Assembly (NCBI GenBank): GCA_004173185.1
Contig: SEFZ01000027.1
Location: forward strand, 1 to 59,772
Origin: Sphingomonadales bacterium
GTDB taxonomy: Bacteria > Pseudomonadota > Alphaproteobacteria > Sphingomonadales > Sphingomonadaceae
DNA: 59,772 bases
Reading direction: 5' to 3'
The notes beneath the pieces were generated by a model. That model saw only the letters and a list, made by a program, of their open reading frames with translations, searched no databases and was not told the origin of the DNA. The translations under genes were made by a program, and so were the position numbers. Positions 1 to 7,449 of the stretch are shown here, piece by piece. Numbering within the stretch: the first letter of the stretch is position 1; every line of letters starts with the position of its first letter.

Positions 1-747
1 ACCGGCGCCTTCACCCAGATCCGCGACTGGTTCGCCGGCCTCCCCGAAAGCCAGGCGCGCGGCTACAAGCCCGGCCGCTTCAGCTTCAACGTAAAGGGCG
101 GCCGCTGCGAAGCCTGCACCGGAGACGGCCTGCTCAAGATCGAGATGCACTTCCTCCCCGACGTCTACGTCACCTGCGACGTCTGCCACGGCCAGCGCTA
201 CAATCGCGAAACGCTGGAAGTGAAGTTCAAGGGTCGCAGCATCGCCGACGTGCTCGACATGACCGTCGAGGATGCCCATGAATTCTTCAAGGCCGTCCCC
301 CCGATCCGCGAGAAAATGGCGATGCTGGCCGAAGTCGGCCTGGGCTACGTCAAGGTCGGCCAACAGGCGACCACCCTGTCGGGCGGCGAAGCCCAGCGCG
401 TAAAACTAGCCAAGGAACTCGCCCGCCGCGCCACCGGCCAGACGCTGTATATCCTCGACGAACCCACCACCGGGCTACATTTCGAGGACGTCCGCAAGCT
501 GCTGGAGGTGCTCCACGCACTGGTCGAACAGGGCAACACCGTCGTGGTGATCGAGCATAATCTCGACGTCATCAAGACCGCGGATTGGGTGCTGGACCTA
601 GGCCCGGAAGGCGGCGTGAAGGGCGGCGAGATCGTCGCCCAGGGCACGCCCGAGCAAGTGGCGAAGGAGCCGCGCAGCTTTACCGGGCGGTATCTTGCGC
701 CGTTGTTGGAGCGGAAGGGTGCGCGGGAGACGGTGGCGGCGGAGTGA
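1..747 (+). CDS. uvrA: UvrABC system protein A, C-terminal part (5' end outside window)
   Basis: These are the last 248 residues of UvrA, the damage-sensing ATPase of cytoplasmic nucleotide excision repair. The frame is open from base 1, so the gene starts upstream of the window. A zinc module of form CX2CX19CX2C (CEAC at residues 36-39, CDVC at 59-62) comes first. It is followed by the ABC signature TLSGGEAQRVKLAKEL, the Walker B stretch LYILDEPTTGLH and the H-loop histidine in VVIEHN. The stop lies 3 bases from the stop of the convergent nuclease gene, and I see no terminator between them. Identification is firm from these motifs. Confidence 0.97.
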   Translation, partial: TGAFTQIRDWFAGLPESQARGYKPGRFSFNVKGGRCEACTGDGLLKIEMHFLPDVYVTCDVCHGQRYNRETLEVKFKGRSIADVLDMTVEDAHEFFKAVPPIREKMAMLAEVGLGYVKVGQQATTLSGGEAQRVKLAKELARRATGQTLYILDEPTTGLHFEDVRKLLEVLHALVEQGNTVVVIEHNLDVIKTADWVLDLGPEGGVKGGEIVAQGTPEQVAKEPRSFTGRYLAPLLERKGARETVAAE

Positions 748-750
748 GTG

Positions 751-2430
751 TTAAGAAATAGCCTTCTCCAAGGCAGATCGAACAATGCCTGCGAAGAGCC
801 TTGCATCGTCGAGATCTGGATCGGTGCTGAAGTCCCTTTGTAACACTTGAGTTAGCCATTCCGACTTATTGTTATTGGGCACGCTTCGGCAAAACCCCTC
901 GAGTTCTCCCTCGACATTAATCAGCAAACCCTTCGCAGCCGCTGCCTCTATAACCCGCTTAGCTGCACGTGTTGCGAGGGCGTCATTTAGGCCGCGCAAG
1001 CCGTCCTGTTTGATACGTAACCAAGGCGATGAGCGCTTAAGAAGCTCGCGAACTTGTCCAATCGTCTGTTCAGGAACTGGAGTCTTCGGGGCCAAGGATG
1101 ACGTAATTTGGTCGAGCTCAGATGCAAATTGCCGTCCGCTGACGTAATTCTTTTCGCTTTCCACAGAGCTTTTTACGAGCTCTGCGTCCAGCCTAATGTC
1201 GCTCCCCCGGCCGCCTAGTACTTCGTACACCCGCAGTAGCTCACTTGTATTTTGGAAGATGTCCAAATCAACCATTGCCACCACCGGCACATCCACGCTT
1301 CGGAGGGCCTTGGCTATCTGATATATTTTGCTCTTTCCGTTACATGAAAAGTATTCTGCATCAGGCAATCTCTCAGCCCCAAATAATGCGCCCATTAACG
1401 TCTGAATAAATCTGACGTCGGATTCGCCCTCCACCAAAACGGCGACATCATGAAACAACGCGGACAATACATTTGAGGTCCGGAACAGAGGATCGCCCCA
1501 AAGTACGCGAATGTCATCGGACTTCAATACCGAGCAGTATGACTTTGCGCCTTTTCGACTGAGCCTGATCACTGTGACGCGACTATCGTCGAAGTCCAAT
1601 ATTCCTTTTACGAAGCTCTCGCTGTGTGTTGCAATAAACGCTTGGGTTTCGGGGCTTGCGTCACTTGCGATAAGCCTAGCAAGATGGCGTACCTGTGGAG
1701 GATGGAGAAATAACTCCGGCTCGTCCAATATCGTAATCGTTTTCCAAGACGTCAGTATCTGCAGAGCAATGCGAGCGAAACTACGCATGCCTGCACCTTG
1801 CTGCATCACGGCGGGAAGCGCCTCTATCTGCTTTTTAAACTGAGGGGTTAGCCTCTGCTTATGCGAAGGGAGCTTCTTTCGATCGCCGATGTGAAATACA
1901 CCGCCTTTTCGCTCCCTGTGAAGTATCATATCGACGCCGAATGCCCTCCGAAATACTTCACTGATAGATATCTCCACCTCTTCGTTATAAAAAAGCTTGT
2001 CGGCAGCAATCTCTACCTCGTCATTTTGATTAGTTGCTCCCAAACGACTCCTCGGGTCTAGTCGATTTACAAAAATCTCGCGGATGGGTAGGCTAAGAGT
2101 ACCGCTCTCCCACTGCTTTTCGATGCTGGGACGTTTATAGGAGCCATTACTAAGAAGAACCGTCTCCTTGTCGTTGCCTAATCGATGCCGCTCAAGCAGG
2201 AAGTCATATGCCTCACTCGCGGCTCCATGAACAGCATACTCCGCGTCCTTGACTACCAGCCCTTTTACTGACGCGGCTCCATATCGACGAAACAGCGTGA
2301 ATAGCTCGTCTAGAAACGTGGTCTTACCGGCGTTATTTGGCCCCGTGACAACAACTATTGCATCCTGCTTGAGATCAACCGATGTGCCGTCTGCCAATGC
2401 CAAGCGCGAGACACTAATCCCATGACGCAT
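751..2430 (-). CDS. OLD-family ATP-dependent endonuclease (AAA ATPase plus TOPRIM)
   Basis: A 559-residue protein with an N-terminal ABC/AAA-type ATPase and a C-terminal TOPRIM nuclease, the layout of OLD (overcoming lysogenization defect) proteins. Walker A is GPNNAGKTT at about residues 30-38, Walker B is TITILDEPELFLH, and IATHSESF follows as the switch histidine region. The TOPRIM acidic residues are in VLVEGESD and MVDLDIF. No UvrD-like helicase lies beside it, so it resembles stand-alone class 1 OLD rather than Gabija. The frame extends to a TTG at 2457, but ATG 2430 has GAGGGG six bases upstream. GC content and codon use (many TTA, ATA, AGA) are clearly lower than in its neighbours, which suggests transfer. 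A role in phage or plasmid defence is inference. Confidence 0.85.
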   Translation of the reverse strand: MRHGISVSRLALADGTSVDLKQDAIVVVTGPNNAGKTTFLDELFTLFRRYGAASVKGLVVKDAEYAVHGAASEAYDFLLERHRLGNDKETVLLSNGSYKRPSIEKQWESGTLSLPIREIFVNRLDPRSRLGATNQNDEVEIAADKLFYNEEVEISISEVFRRAFGVDMILHRERKGGVFHIGDRKKLPSHKQRLTPQFKKQIEALPAVMQQGAGMRSFARIALQILTSWKTITILDEPELFLHPPQVRHLARLIASDASPETQAFIATHSESFVKGILDFDDSRVTVIRLSRKGAKSYCSVLKSDDIRVLWGDPLFRTSNVLSALFHDVAVLVEGESDVRFIQTLMGALFGAERLPDAEYFSCNGKSKIYQIAKALRSVDVPVVAMVDLDIFQNTSELLRVYEVLGGRGSDIRLDAELVKSSVESEKNYVSGRQFASELDQITSSLAPKTPVPEQTIGQVRELLKRSSPWLRIKQDGLRGLNDALATRAAKRVIEAAAAKGLLINVEGELEGFCRSVPNNNKSEWLTQVLQRDFSTDPDLDDARLFAGIVRSALEKAIS

Positions 2431-2433
2431 GTC

Positions 2434-2449
2434 CATCCCCTCAATTATA
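2434..2449 (-). promoter_or_regulatory. Possible -10 box (TATAAT) and start region of the OLD gene
   Basis: On the minus strand a perfect TATAAT (2449-2444) is followed by TGAGGGG and then an ATG at 2436. Transcription starting about seven bases after the box would begin at or next to this ATG, giving a leaderless message. The alternative is ATG 2430, with GAGGGG as ribosome binding site. The -35 region is poor (AGATTC at 17 bp spacing), so the promoter call is tentative. Confidence 0.3.
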
Positions 2450-2567
2450 TCAGTCAAGTCTATTGAGAATCTCGATCACGGCAAGAGAACAGCGCATTGC
2501 GATTAAGAATTTCGGGGACAGTACCTATTTCGTTAGGATCCCGCCGCTGCAAAGCCGCGTCGTCGGA

Positions 2568-2639
2568 CGGCGCTCGCAGCGCCGCCGGCCGGGCTCGCCC
2601 GTGCTGCGCACGGCGCTGGATTTAGCCTCGGCTAAATCC
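2568..2639. repeat. Cluster of four adjacent short stem-loops
   Basis: Four inverted repeats lie nearly end to end in the gap between the OLD nuclease and the cupin gene. They are a 7-bp stem at 2568-2574/2578-2584 (loop CGC), a 4-bp stem at 2590-2593/2598-2601, a 5-bp stem at 2600-2604/2608-2612 (loop TGC), and a 10-bp perfect stem GGATTTAGCC/GGCTAAATCC at 2618-2627/2630-2639. There is no T-tract on either strand, so a simple terminator is unlikely. It looks like an intergenic palindromic element. Confidence 0.5.
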
Positions 2640-2655
2640 TAGCATCCGCTGCGCC

Positions 2656-3051
2656 ATGCCCCATCTCCCCACTTCCCCCGCCCATCTCGGCCTCGGCGCC
2701 ACCGCCACCGTCGAGCCCGCCATGACCGATATGAGCTGGTATGCCGCTTACGGAGAGCGCCATGCCGCCGACGGGATCGAGGGGCGGCTGGTGTCGCAAT
2801 ATGACTTTGCCGAGAGCTGGACGATGTGGGAGGTTCACCCGCACGGCGCCGAGATGGTGATCTGCACCGCGGGCGCGCTCACGCTGCATCAGGAACATGC
2901 CGACGGCACCACCGATAGCGTCACGCTCGCCCCCAGCGATTACGCGATCAACCCGCCCGGCTGTTGGCACACGGCAGACGTTCCCCCCGGCGTCACCGCC
3001 ACCGCGATCTTCATCACGCCCGGCCAAGGCACCGATCACCGCCCGCGCTGA
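2656..3051 (+). CDS. Small cupin-domain protein
   Basis: A 131-residue protein whose middle has the cupin beta-barrel pattern: HPHGAEMVICTAG (histidine pair, then Glu) for motif 1 and NPPGCWHTADVP for motif 2. It is probably a cytoplasmic single-domain metal-binding cupin; the substrate cannot be read from the sequence. No good ribosome binding site precedes ATG 2656. A later in-frame ATG at 2722 (MTDMSWYAAYGE) would leave a 109-residue protein that still holds the whole cupin and may be the true start. It stands alone between the stem-loop cluster and the DUF3597 gene. Confidence 0.7.
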   Translation: MPHLPTSPAHLGLGATATVEPAMTDMSWYAAYGERHAADGIEGRLVSQYDFAESWTMWEVHPHGAEMVICTAGALTLHQEHADGTTDSVTLAPSDYAINPPGCWHTADVPPGVTATAIFITPGQGTDHRPR

Positions 3052-3183
3052 TCCGCGTCAATGCTCCGGGCCAATGATCCAAGCCCAATAATCCGCCCGA
3101 CCCCGCCGAACCAGCGCCGCGCTCGCGCGTTCCCCCTCCCGCACGGCGCATCTCTGCGCCGCCGCCACTCGGGAGTATTCGGC

Positions 3184-3606
3184 ATGAGCATCATGAGCAG
3201 GATCAAGGACGCGATCATGGGCCGTGGCGGCGGCATTTTCGGCAAGGATCGCGAGCCTGATCCCGTGGCCGTGGCCTCCGCGCCGACCGCCACTGCGCCC
3301 ACCCCGCAAAACCAGCAGGCCACCGCGCCCGCAGCCGCGGCCGATCCGGTCGATGTCGAGCAGGTGCTGACCGAAAAGCTCGCCGCCAAGGGCAATCCCG
3401 ATCTCAACTGGCGCACCTCGATCGTCGATCTGATGAAGCTGCTCGATCTCGATTCCAGCCTGGATAACCGCAAGGAGCTGGCGACCGAGCTGGGCTATAC
3501 CGGCGCGACAGACGGCAGCGCCGAGATGAATATCTGGCTGCACAAGGCTGTGATGGCCGAGCTGGCGAACAATGGCGCGAAGGTGCCGGTGAAACTGGCC
3601 GACTGA
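3184..3606 (+). CDS. DUF3597 domain protein
   Basis: A 140-residue protein. Its start MSIMSRIKDAIMGRG has a GGGAG ribosome binding site about eight bases upstream. A low-complexity Ala/Pro/Gln/Thr linker (about residues 25-58) leads to a conserved C-terminal part with DLNWRTSIVDLMKLLDLD and LATELGY, which I recognise as DUF3597. Members are small, soluble and uncharacterised; some resemble LysM-linked proteins, but no LysM is visible here. Function is unknown. Confidence 0.75.
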   Translation: MSIMSRIKDAIMGRGGGIFGKDREPDPVAVASAPTATAPTPQNQQATAPAAAADPVDVEQVLTEKLAAKGNPDLNWRTSIVDLMKLLDLDSSLDNRKELATELGYTGATDGSAEMNIWLHKAVMAELANNGAKVPVKLAD

Positions 3607-4449
3607 GGAAGCACGTGACGACGCGGGGGTCTGGCGCCGCCAGCCCCTCGCGCTCGCGCGCCCTTGCCGCTCGCGCTCCCGCGCGCTTGCAATGTAGGAT
3701 TTCGCCTGCTTGGCTGCGCCCTTCGCCAATGCCGAAAACGCTTCGAAATGGACCGTCCGAAATGCCCATGGTCAGTGCGAACATTAGGGAACATTCGCGG
3801 CGCGAAACCCGCGCATGGGCCTGAACTTCGCCTAAATTTCCGCCGCGCCCCCAGAAAAAATATGCCCGCCCCTTGCCGCACCCCTTGCAATGCCAAACCT
3901 GCACCCCATTTTAACTACAAGGCGCTAGCCATTGATTGGCGGTTCTAAACGAACCACGCGCCCAGCAGCCTCTACGCTCTGCATCCGCCGCGCCTTTCCG
4001 GTGCGGCTATTCGCATATCCGAAAGCGCTGCGGTCGCCGTCATGATGACGGCGGCATTTCATCATCAACAGGAAGCCAAATTGAACTTTTTCGATAATAT
4101 CCACGAAACTCAGATTACGCGTAATTACCGTCAGCCGAGCCTCACGCCCCGCGTGCCTCTTCACCGCCGCCTTTTCGCGATCGGTGAGACCCCGGGCGAT
4201 ATCGCCCGCGCTGCGGTCCGCGAAGTCCTCGGTTAAGCCGATCGGCGCTTCGGGCATCCCGCCCGCAGCGCCGCCAAGCGGCTCTCGCAGCCGCCTCCAA
4301 ATCCACAGCTTGCCGGGCCTCGAGCCCGTCCTCGATGCACTACGCGCTTGCCGAACGGCGACGGTTGCGTAACGATTGCCCGGAACACCCCGCCTTCCAG
4401 CGGGTTGATCGCGTGAATCCCCCCTTTGCATCGGACGGAACCCTCGATC
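3607..4449. other. Gene-poor stretch of about 840 bp
   Basis: I find no convincing gene here. The long minus-strand frames are shadows of the repetitive gene downstream or lack sphingomonad codon use. One small plus-strand frame at 4042-4236 (64 codons, starting MMTAAFHHQQ) is the best candidate but has no ribosome binding site and no recognisable family. A 5-bp inverted repeat GGTTC/GAACC lies at 3941-3945/3951-3955. The stretch may hold regulatory DNA or an RNA that I cannot identify. Confidence 0.5.
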
Positions 4450-5202
4450 ATGGCCACCCGCAAGACTCCCGGCACCACGCCGCGCGCAACCACCCGCCGC
4501 CCCGCCACCAAGCGCGCCGCCACCAAGCCGGCCGCTCCCAAGGCTGCGGAAGGCACCCCCGAACCCAAGCCCGCAACCGCCAAGGCTCCCGCGACAAAGG
4601 CGCCAGCGAAAGCACCGGCAGCGAAGTCCGCCGCCGCCAAGGCGCCTGCAAAGGCTCCAGCAGCAACCAAACCAGCAGAAGCGCCGAAGCCAGCAACCGC
4701 CAAAGCGCCTGCCGCCAAGGCCACAGCGGCCAAGGCCGCAGCGCCCAAGGCCGCAACCGCCAAGGCTCCGGCCACCAAGGCTCCGGCCGCCAAGCCAGCG
4801 GCTGCGCCCAAGCCCCCAATCGCGCCGAAGGTCGCTTCCCGGCCTGCCGCCAAGCGCAAGCCCGCCGCAGCAAAACCGCCAGCGAAGAAGCCCGCGCCCT
4901 CTGCACCCACCCTCGTCGAGCGCGTCCAGGCCGCGCCCACTCCGGTCAAGGCAGCGGGCATTGCCGGCATCATCGCAGCAATCGGCGGAGCCGTGCTCGG
5001 TGCGTTCCGTATCTTCCGCAAGCCCGCCGAGGGCACCGTGCCGACCGATCTGATGGGCAGCACCCATCCCGATGGCAGCACTCGCGCGATCGAGGATTTC
5101 CGCCCCGATCCCACCGCTCCGGTCCCGGCCAGCGAGCGCGAGGCGCTCCGCCCCGCCACGCCGACCAGCCCGGCCGATGGTGGCCCGGTCAGCCGACACT
5201 GA
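4450..5202 (+). CDS. Lys/Ala/Pro-rich histone H1-like protein with a membrane segment
   Basis: A 250-residue protein. Residues 1 to about 155 are almost only Ala, Lys, Pro and Thr in irregular repeats such as KAPA, AKAPATK and KAAAPK, like the tails of H1-like and AlgP-like proteins. The C-terminal part differs: TLVERVQAAPTPVKAAG leads into a hydrophobic stretch IAGIIAAIGGAVLGAF (about residues 174-189), then an acidic-to-neutral tail ending GGPVSRH. The basic part could bind nucleic acid and the hydrophobic part could anchor it in the membrane; both are inference. ATG 4450 is preferred over an upstream TTG (4426) because MATRK is a typical start. A second protein of this composition lies at 9658. 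Confidence 0.7.
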   Translation: MATRKTPGTTPRATTRRPATKRAATKPAAPKAAEGTPEPKPATAKAPATKAPAKAPAAKSAAAKAPAKAPAATKPAEAPKPATAKAPAAKATAAKAAAPKAATAKAPATKAPAAKPAAAPKPPIAPKVASRPAAKRKPAAAKPPAKKPAPSAPTLVERVQAAPTPVKAAGIAGIIAAIGGAVLGAFRIFRKPAEGTVPTDLMGSTHPDGSTRAIEDFRPDPTAPVPASEREALRPATPTSPADGGPVSRH

Positions 5203-5206
5203 TAAC

Positions 5207-5230
5207 GGGGGCGCAACCTTTGGCGCCCCC
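5207..5230 (+). terminator. GC-rich hairpin after the Lys/Ala/Pro-rich gene
   Basis: GGGGGCGC (5207-5214) pairs with GCGCCCCC (5223-5230) across an eight-base loop, starting five bases after the stop codon. There is no T-tract, so termination may be weak or factor-dependent. Confidence 0.45.
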
Positions 5231-5271
5231 CGTGCATTCCCCAAGCATCCAAATAGGATGGGAGTAAGGAA

Positions 5272-5685
5272 ATGCGTGGAATCGTACTGGCGTCGTTAGC
5301 CGCCGCCACTGCCCTCGCCGGGTGCACGGACACCGGCTATGGCCCGTCGCGCGGCTATTCGTCGAGCTATGTCCAATATGACTATAACCGGCCCGATCCC
5401 GCCTACGGCGGTTATTATGCCGATCGCTATTATCGCAATGACAGCCGCCGCTATCAGGAGCGCCGCCTGAACCGCGACGACCGCGTCTATCGCGGCGAGA
5501 ATGGCCGATATTATTGCCGCCGCTCGGATGGCACGACCGGCCTGATCGTTGGCGGCGTCGCTGGCGGCCTGCTGGGCAATCTCATCGCGCCCGGTGGCTC
5601 CGAAGTGCTCGGCACCGTGCTCGGTGCAGCGGCCGGTGCGGCGGTGGGTTCTTCGGTCGACAAGAACGAGGTGCGTTGCCGCTAA
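5272..5685 (+). CDS. Glycine-zipper 2TM lipoprotein (17-kDa surface antigen type)
   Basis: A 137-residue predicted outer-membrane lipoprotein. The signal peptide MRGIVLASLAAATALAGC ends in a lipobox LAGC with the lipidated Cys at residue 18. A Tyr/Arg-rich segment (about residues 22-80) follows, then YYCRRSDGTTGLIVGGVAGG and a long Gly/Ala zipper with two hydrophobic stretches, as in Rick_17kDa (Rickettsia 17-kDa) proteins. The end is DKNEVRCR. The gene at 8008-8367 shares the RRSDGTTGL core and is a paralogue. An AAGGA-like ribosome binding site and the strong downstream terminator indicate a one-gene unit. Envelope stability is the usual suggestion for the family. Confidence 0.85.
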   Translation: MRGIVLASLAAATALAGCTDTGYGPSRGYSSSYVQYDYNRPDPAYGGYYADRYYRNDSRRYQERRLNRDDRVYRGENGRYYCRRSDGTTGLIVGGVAGGLLGNLIAPGGSEVLGTVLGAAAGAAVGSSVDKNEVRCR

Positions 5686-5699
5686 GGCTGGATTGTCGG

Positions 5700-5739
5700 G
5701 AGCGCGGCGACAGCATAGGCTGCGCCGCGCTCTTTATTT
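5700..5739 (+). terminator. Rho-independent terminator of the glycine-zipper lipoprotein gene
   Basis: GAGCGCGGCG (5700-5709) pairs with CGCCGCGCTC (5723-5732). An inner CAGC/GCTG stem continues it past one bulged A. It is followed by TTTATTTTT. This is a textbook intrinsic terminator. Confidence 0.9.
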
Positions 5740-5767
5740 TTCTGAATCTGAAAAGGGAGATATATGC

Positions 5768-6196
5768 ATGTCCACCCGCACCGGCAGCGCCCGTTACGAG
5801 GGCTTCGGTAAACCTGGCCGCGGCCATGTCAGCACCCAATCGGGCGTGCTCACCGACCAGTTTTATGGCTTCGCCACGCGTTTCGAGAATGAGAAGGGCA
5901 CCAACCCCGAAGAGCTCATCGCCGCAGCGCACGCCAGTTGCTTCACGATGGCGCTCAGCTTCGCGCTGGCCCGCGCCGGCTTTACGGACGGCACGATCGA
6001 TACCGAAGCTGCGGTCAAGCTCGAGCAGGACGGCGAAGGCGGCTTCGTCATCACGCGCTCGGACCTAACATTGATCGCCAAGATCCCCGGCATCGCCGAA
6101 GAGCAGTTCCAGGCACTGGCCGAAGGGGCCCACGCCAATTGCCCGGTGTCGAAGCTCCTCAACGCGGAGAGCGCGCTCAGCGCTACCCTGGCATAA
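5768..6196 (+). CDS. osmC: OsmC/Ohr-family peroxiredoxin
   Basis: A 142-residue cytoplasmic thiol peroxidase of the OsmC family, which reduces organic hydroperoxides. The two conserved cysteines are in AAAHASCFTMALSFALARAG (about residue 57) and HANCPVSKLL (about residue 123), at OsmC-like spacing. The frame is open further upstream, but ATG 5768 has AGGGAGA in front and begins MSTRTGSARYEG as in OsmC proteins. It is convergent with the iron-permease-like gene, whose stop lies 21 bases away. OsmC rather than Ohr is suggested by the N-terminal sequence and length. Confidence 0.9.
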   Translation: MSTRTGSARYEGFGKPGRGHVSTQSGVLTDQFYGFATRFENEKGTNPEELIAAAHASCFTMALSFALARAGFTDGTIDTEAAVKLEQDGEGGFVITRSDLTLIAKIPGIAEEQFQALAEGAHANCPVSKLLNAESALSATLA

Positions 6197-6217
6197 GCGG
6201 GTTGGATCGGGCGGTGC

Positions 6218-6619
6218 CTAGCGCCGCTCGATCAAACGCCCCACGCCTTCATGCCGCCCGGGATCGTCCGCCGCGGAGTCCTTCTCGATCTTGTCGCGGA
6301 TCTTGATCAGCTCCTGCTCGCTCAGATGCTCGATCCCGATAAACTCGTTGCGCCCGTCATCCAGCGCACGGATGATCTCGTCGAGCTTGCACTGGATCGC
6401 CGCCGCGTCGCGGTTCTGGGCATTCTGGATCAGGAACACCATCAGGAAGGTCACGATGGTCGTGCCGGTGTTGATCACCAATTGCCACGTGTCGGAATAT
6501 TTGAAGAGCGGCCCGGTCACGCCCCACACGAGCACAACGAGCAAGGCCAGCACGAACGCCGGCGGCCGCCCCGCCCATGCCGCTATCAACTGCGCAAAGC
6601 GTTCGAACAAGCGGCCCAT
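6218..6619 (-). CDS. Low-affinity iron permease family membrane protein
   Basis: A 133-residue inner-membrane protein. Two hydrophobic segments (AFVLALLVVLVWGVTGPLF, about residues 21-39, and LVINTGTTIVTFLMVFLIQ, about 47-65) are followed by QNAQNRDAAAIQCKLDEIIRA and an acidic helical tail. This pattern fits the bacterial iron_permease family (PF04120). The family name comes from yeast Fet4; iron transport by bacterial members is not established. The start ATG 6619 has AGGAGAG upstream. Confidence 0.85.
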   Translation of the reverse strand: MGRLFERFAQLIAAWAGRPPAFVLALLVVLVWGVTGPLFKYSDTWQLVINTGTTIVTFLMVFLIQNAQNRDAAAIQCKLDEIIRALDDGRNEFIGIEHLSEQELIKIRDKIEKDSAADDPGRHEGVGRLIERR

Positions 6620-7449
6620 GCGTCTCTCCTCCGGATCGTCACAGGGCTAGCGGCCCGCAGAGCGGCGGTCACTGATCCAGATGAGCGACGAAATTTTGCG
6701 GGCGACAATTGCCGGGAGCCCAAACGCAAAAGGGGGCCAGCATTTCTGCCAGCCCCCATGTCACCGGACTTCGGCCAATTGACCCGGACGGATCGCACAG
6801 CCTGGTTTCGGCGGCATGCTCCGCTCGCGCCGGCAAGGGCATGCGAGCTTCGCGTCGGTCGCTAAGGCCGAATTCTCAGCGCATTTCCCGAAGGTCCTGA
6901 CGCTTCCTTTCCGGCCTAAAGCGGCCCGCTTCAGATCCGCCGCAAGCAACGATCTGGAGCCTCGCGGAATGCTTTTCCCAATTGGTCCTTCAACCGTTCC
7001 ACCGCTTGCGCGGCTTCCGAGCCGATGGTCCGCTCTTCGTGTCCGTCACCCAGCCACCGCGTCATGCGCTTGCGCGCCGTCGCAATTTCGGGCCCGTCCA
7101 TTCCGGCTTCCCCTTGGCGCTTCCTCAATGCTTGCGCACCGCTTCGGCATCCTGGTTCCACCGTGCTTCGGCTGTCTCTCAAGTCCTCCGCAGATGCTTG
7201 CGCATCGCCTTGGCCTTGCAACTGTCCGTCGCTGGCATCCCTACGTCCCTGCCCGGCTGGTTTCCCGAAGGCACCTGACCTGACTGGTCCGGTAAGTCCT
7301 TGGTTCTGCTTTGGTTTCCCGCTGCCGAACCGTCTCCTTACAGTTATGAGACTGTCATCGAATCCGATTCGCGCAAAGCAGGAAATCGGCGCAGACCCTG
7401 TTGATAACGTGGATAATGTGCACAAGTTCGCAGCCGTCAGCCCCGTCCC
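6620..7449. other. Gene-poor stretch of about 830 bp
   Basis: No frame here has the strong GC3 bias of neighbouring genes. The longest minus-strand frame (6931-7425) ends in a helix-like segment SEAAQAVERLKDQLGKAF, but its third positions are only about 60 percent G+C. A related-looking frame is interrupted by stops, so a decayed gene or a structured RNA are both possible. The right end holds inverted repeats ACAGT/ACTGT (7340-7344/7351-7355) and CGAATC/GATTCG (7359-7364/7366-7371), followed by three DnaA-box-like 9-mers. Confidence 0.5.
7399..7425. promoter_or_regulatory. Three abutting DnaA-box-like 9-mers
   Basis: TGTTGATAA (7399-7407), CGTGGATAA (7408-7416) and TGTGCACAA (7417-7425) follow each other without a gap. 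Compared with TGTGGATAA, the reverse complement of the DnaA box TTATCCACA, they differ at one, one and two positions. Two palindromes lie just upstream. The array could bind DnaA as part of an origin or a DnaA-controlled promoter; neither can be decided from this window. Confidence 0.45.

Noticed and set aside
751..2430. Gabija system
   Set aside because: The OLD-type nuclease is present but no UvrD-like helicase partner is adjacent.
2618..2639. The 10-bp perfect hairpin read as an intrinsic terminator
   Set aside because: The loop is only two bases and no T-tract follows on either strand.
4042..4236. 64-codon plus-strand frame (MMTAAFHHQQ...)
   Set aside because: No ribosome binding site and no recognised family; kept only as a remark in the gene-poor stretch.
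4560..4880. Regular short DNA repeats suggesting a CRISPR array
   Set aside because: They are codon-level repeats of Ala, Lys and Pro in a coding frame, without constant repeats and unique spacers.
3925..5244. Long minus-strand frame rich in Gly, Leu and Arg
   Set aside because: It is the reverse shadow of the Lys/Ala/Pro repeat gene at 4450-5202; repetitive composition keeps the frame open.
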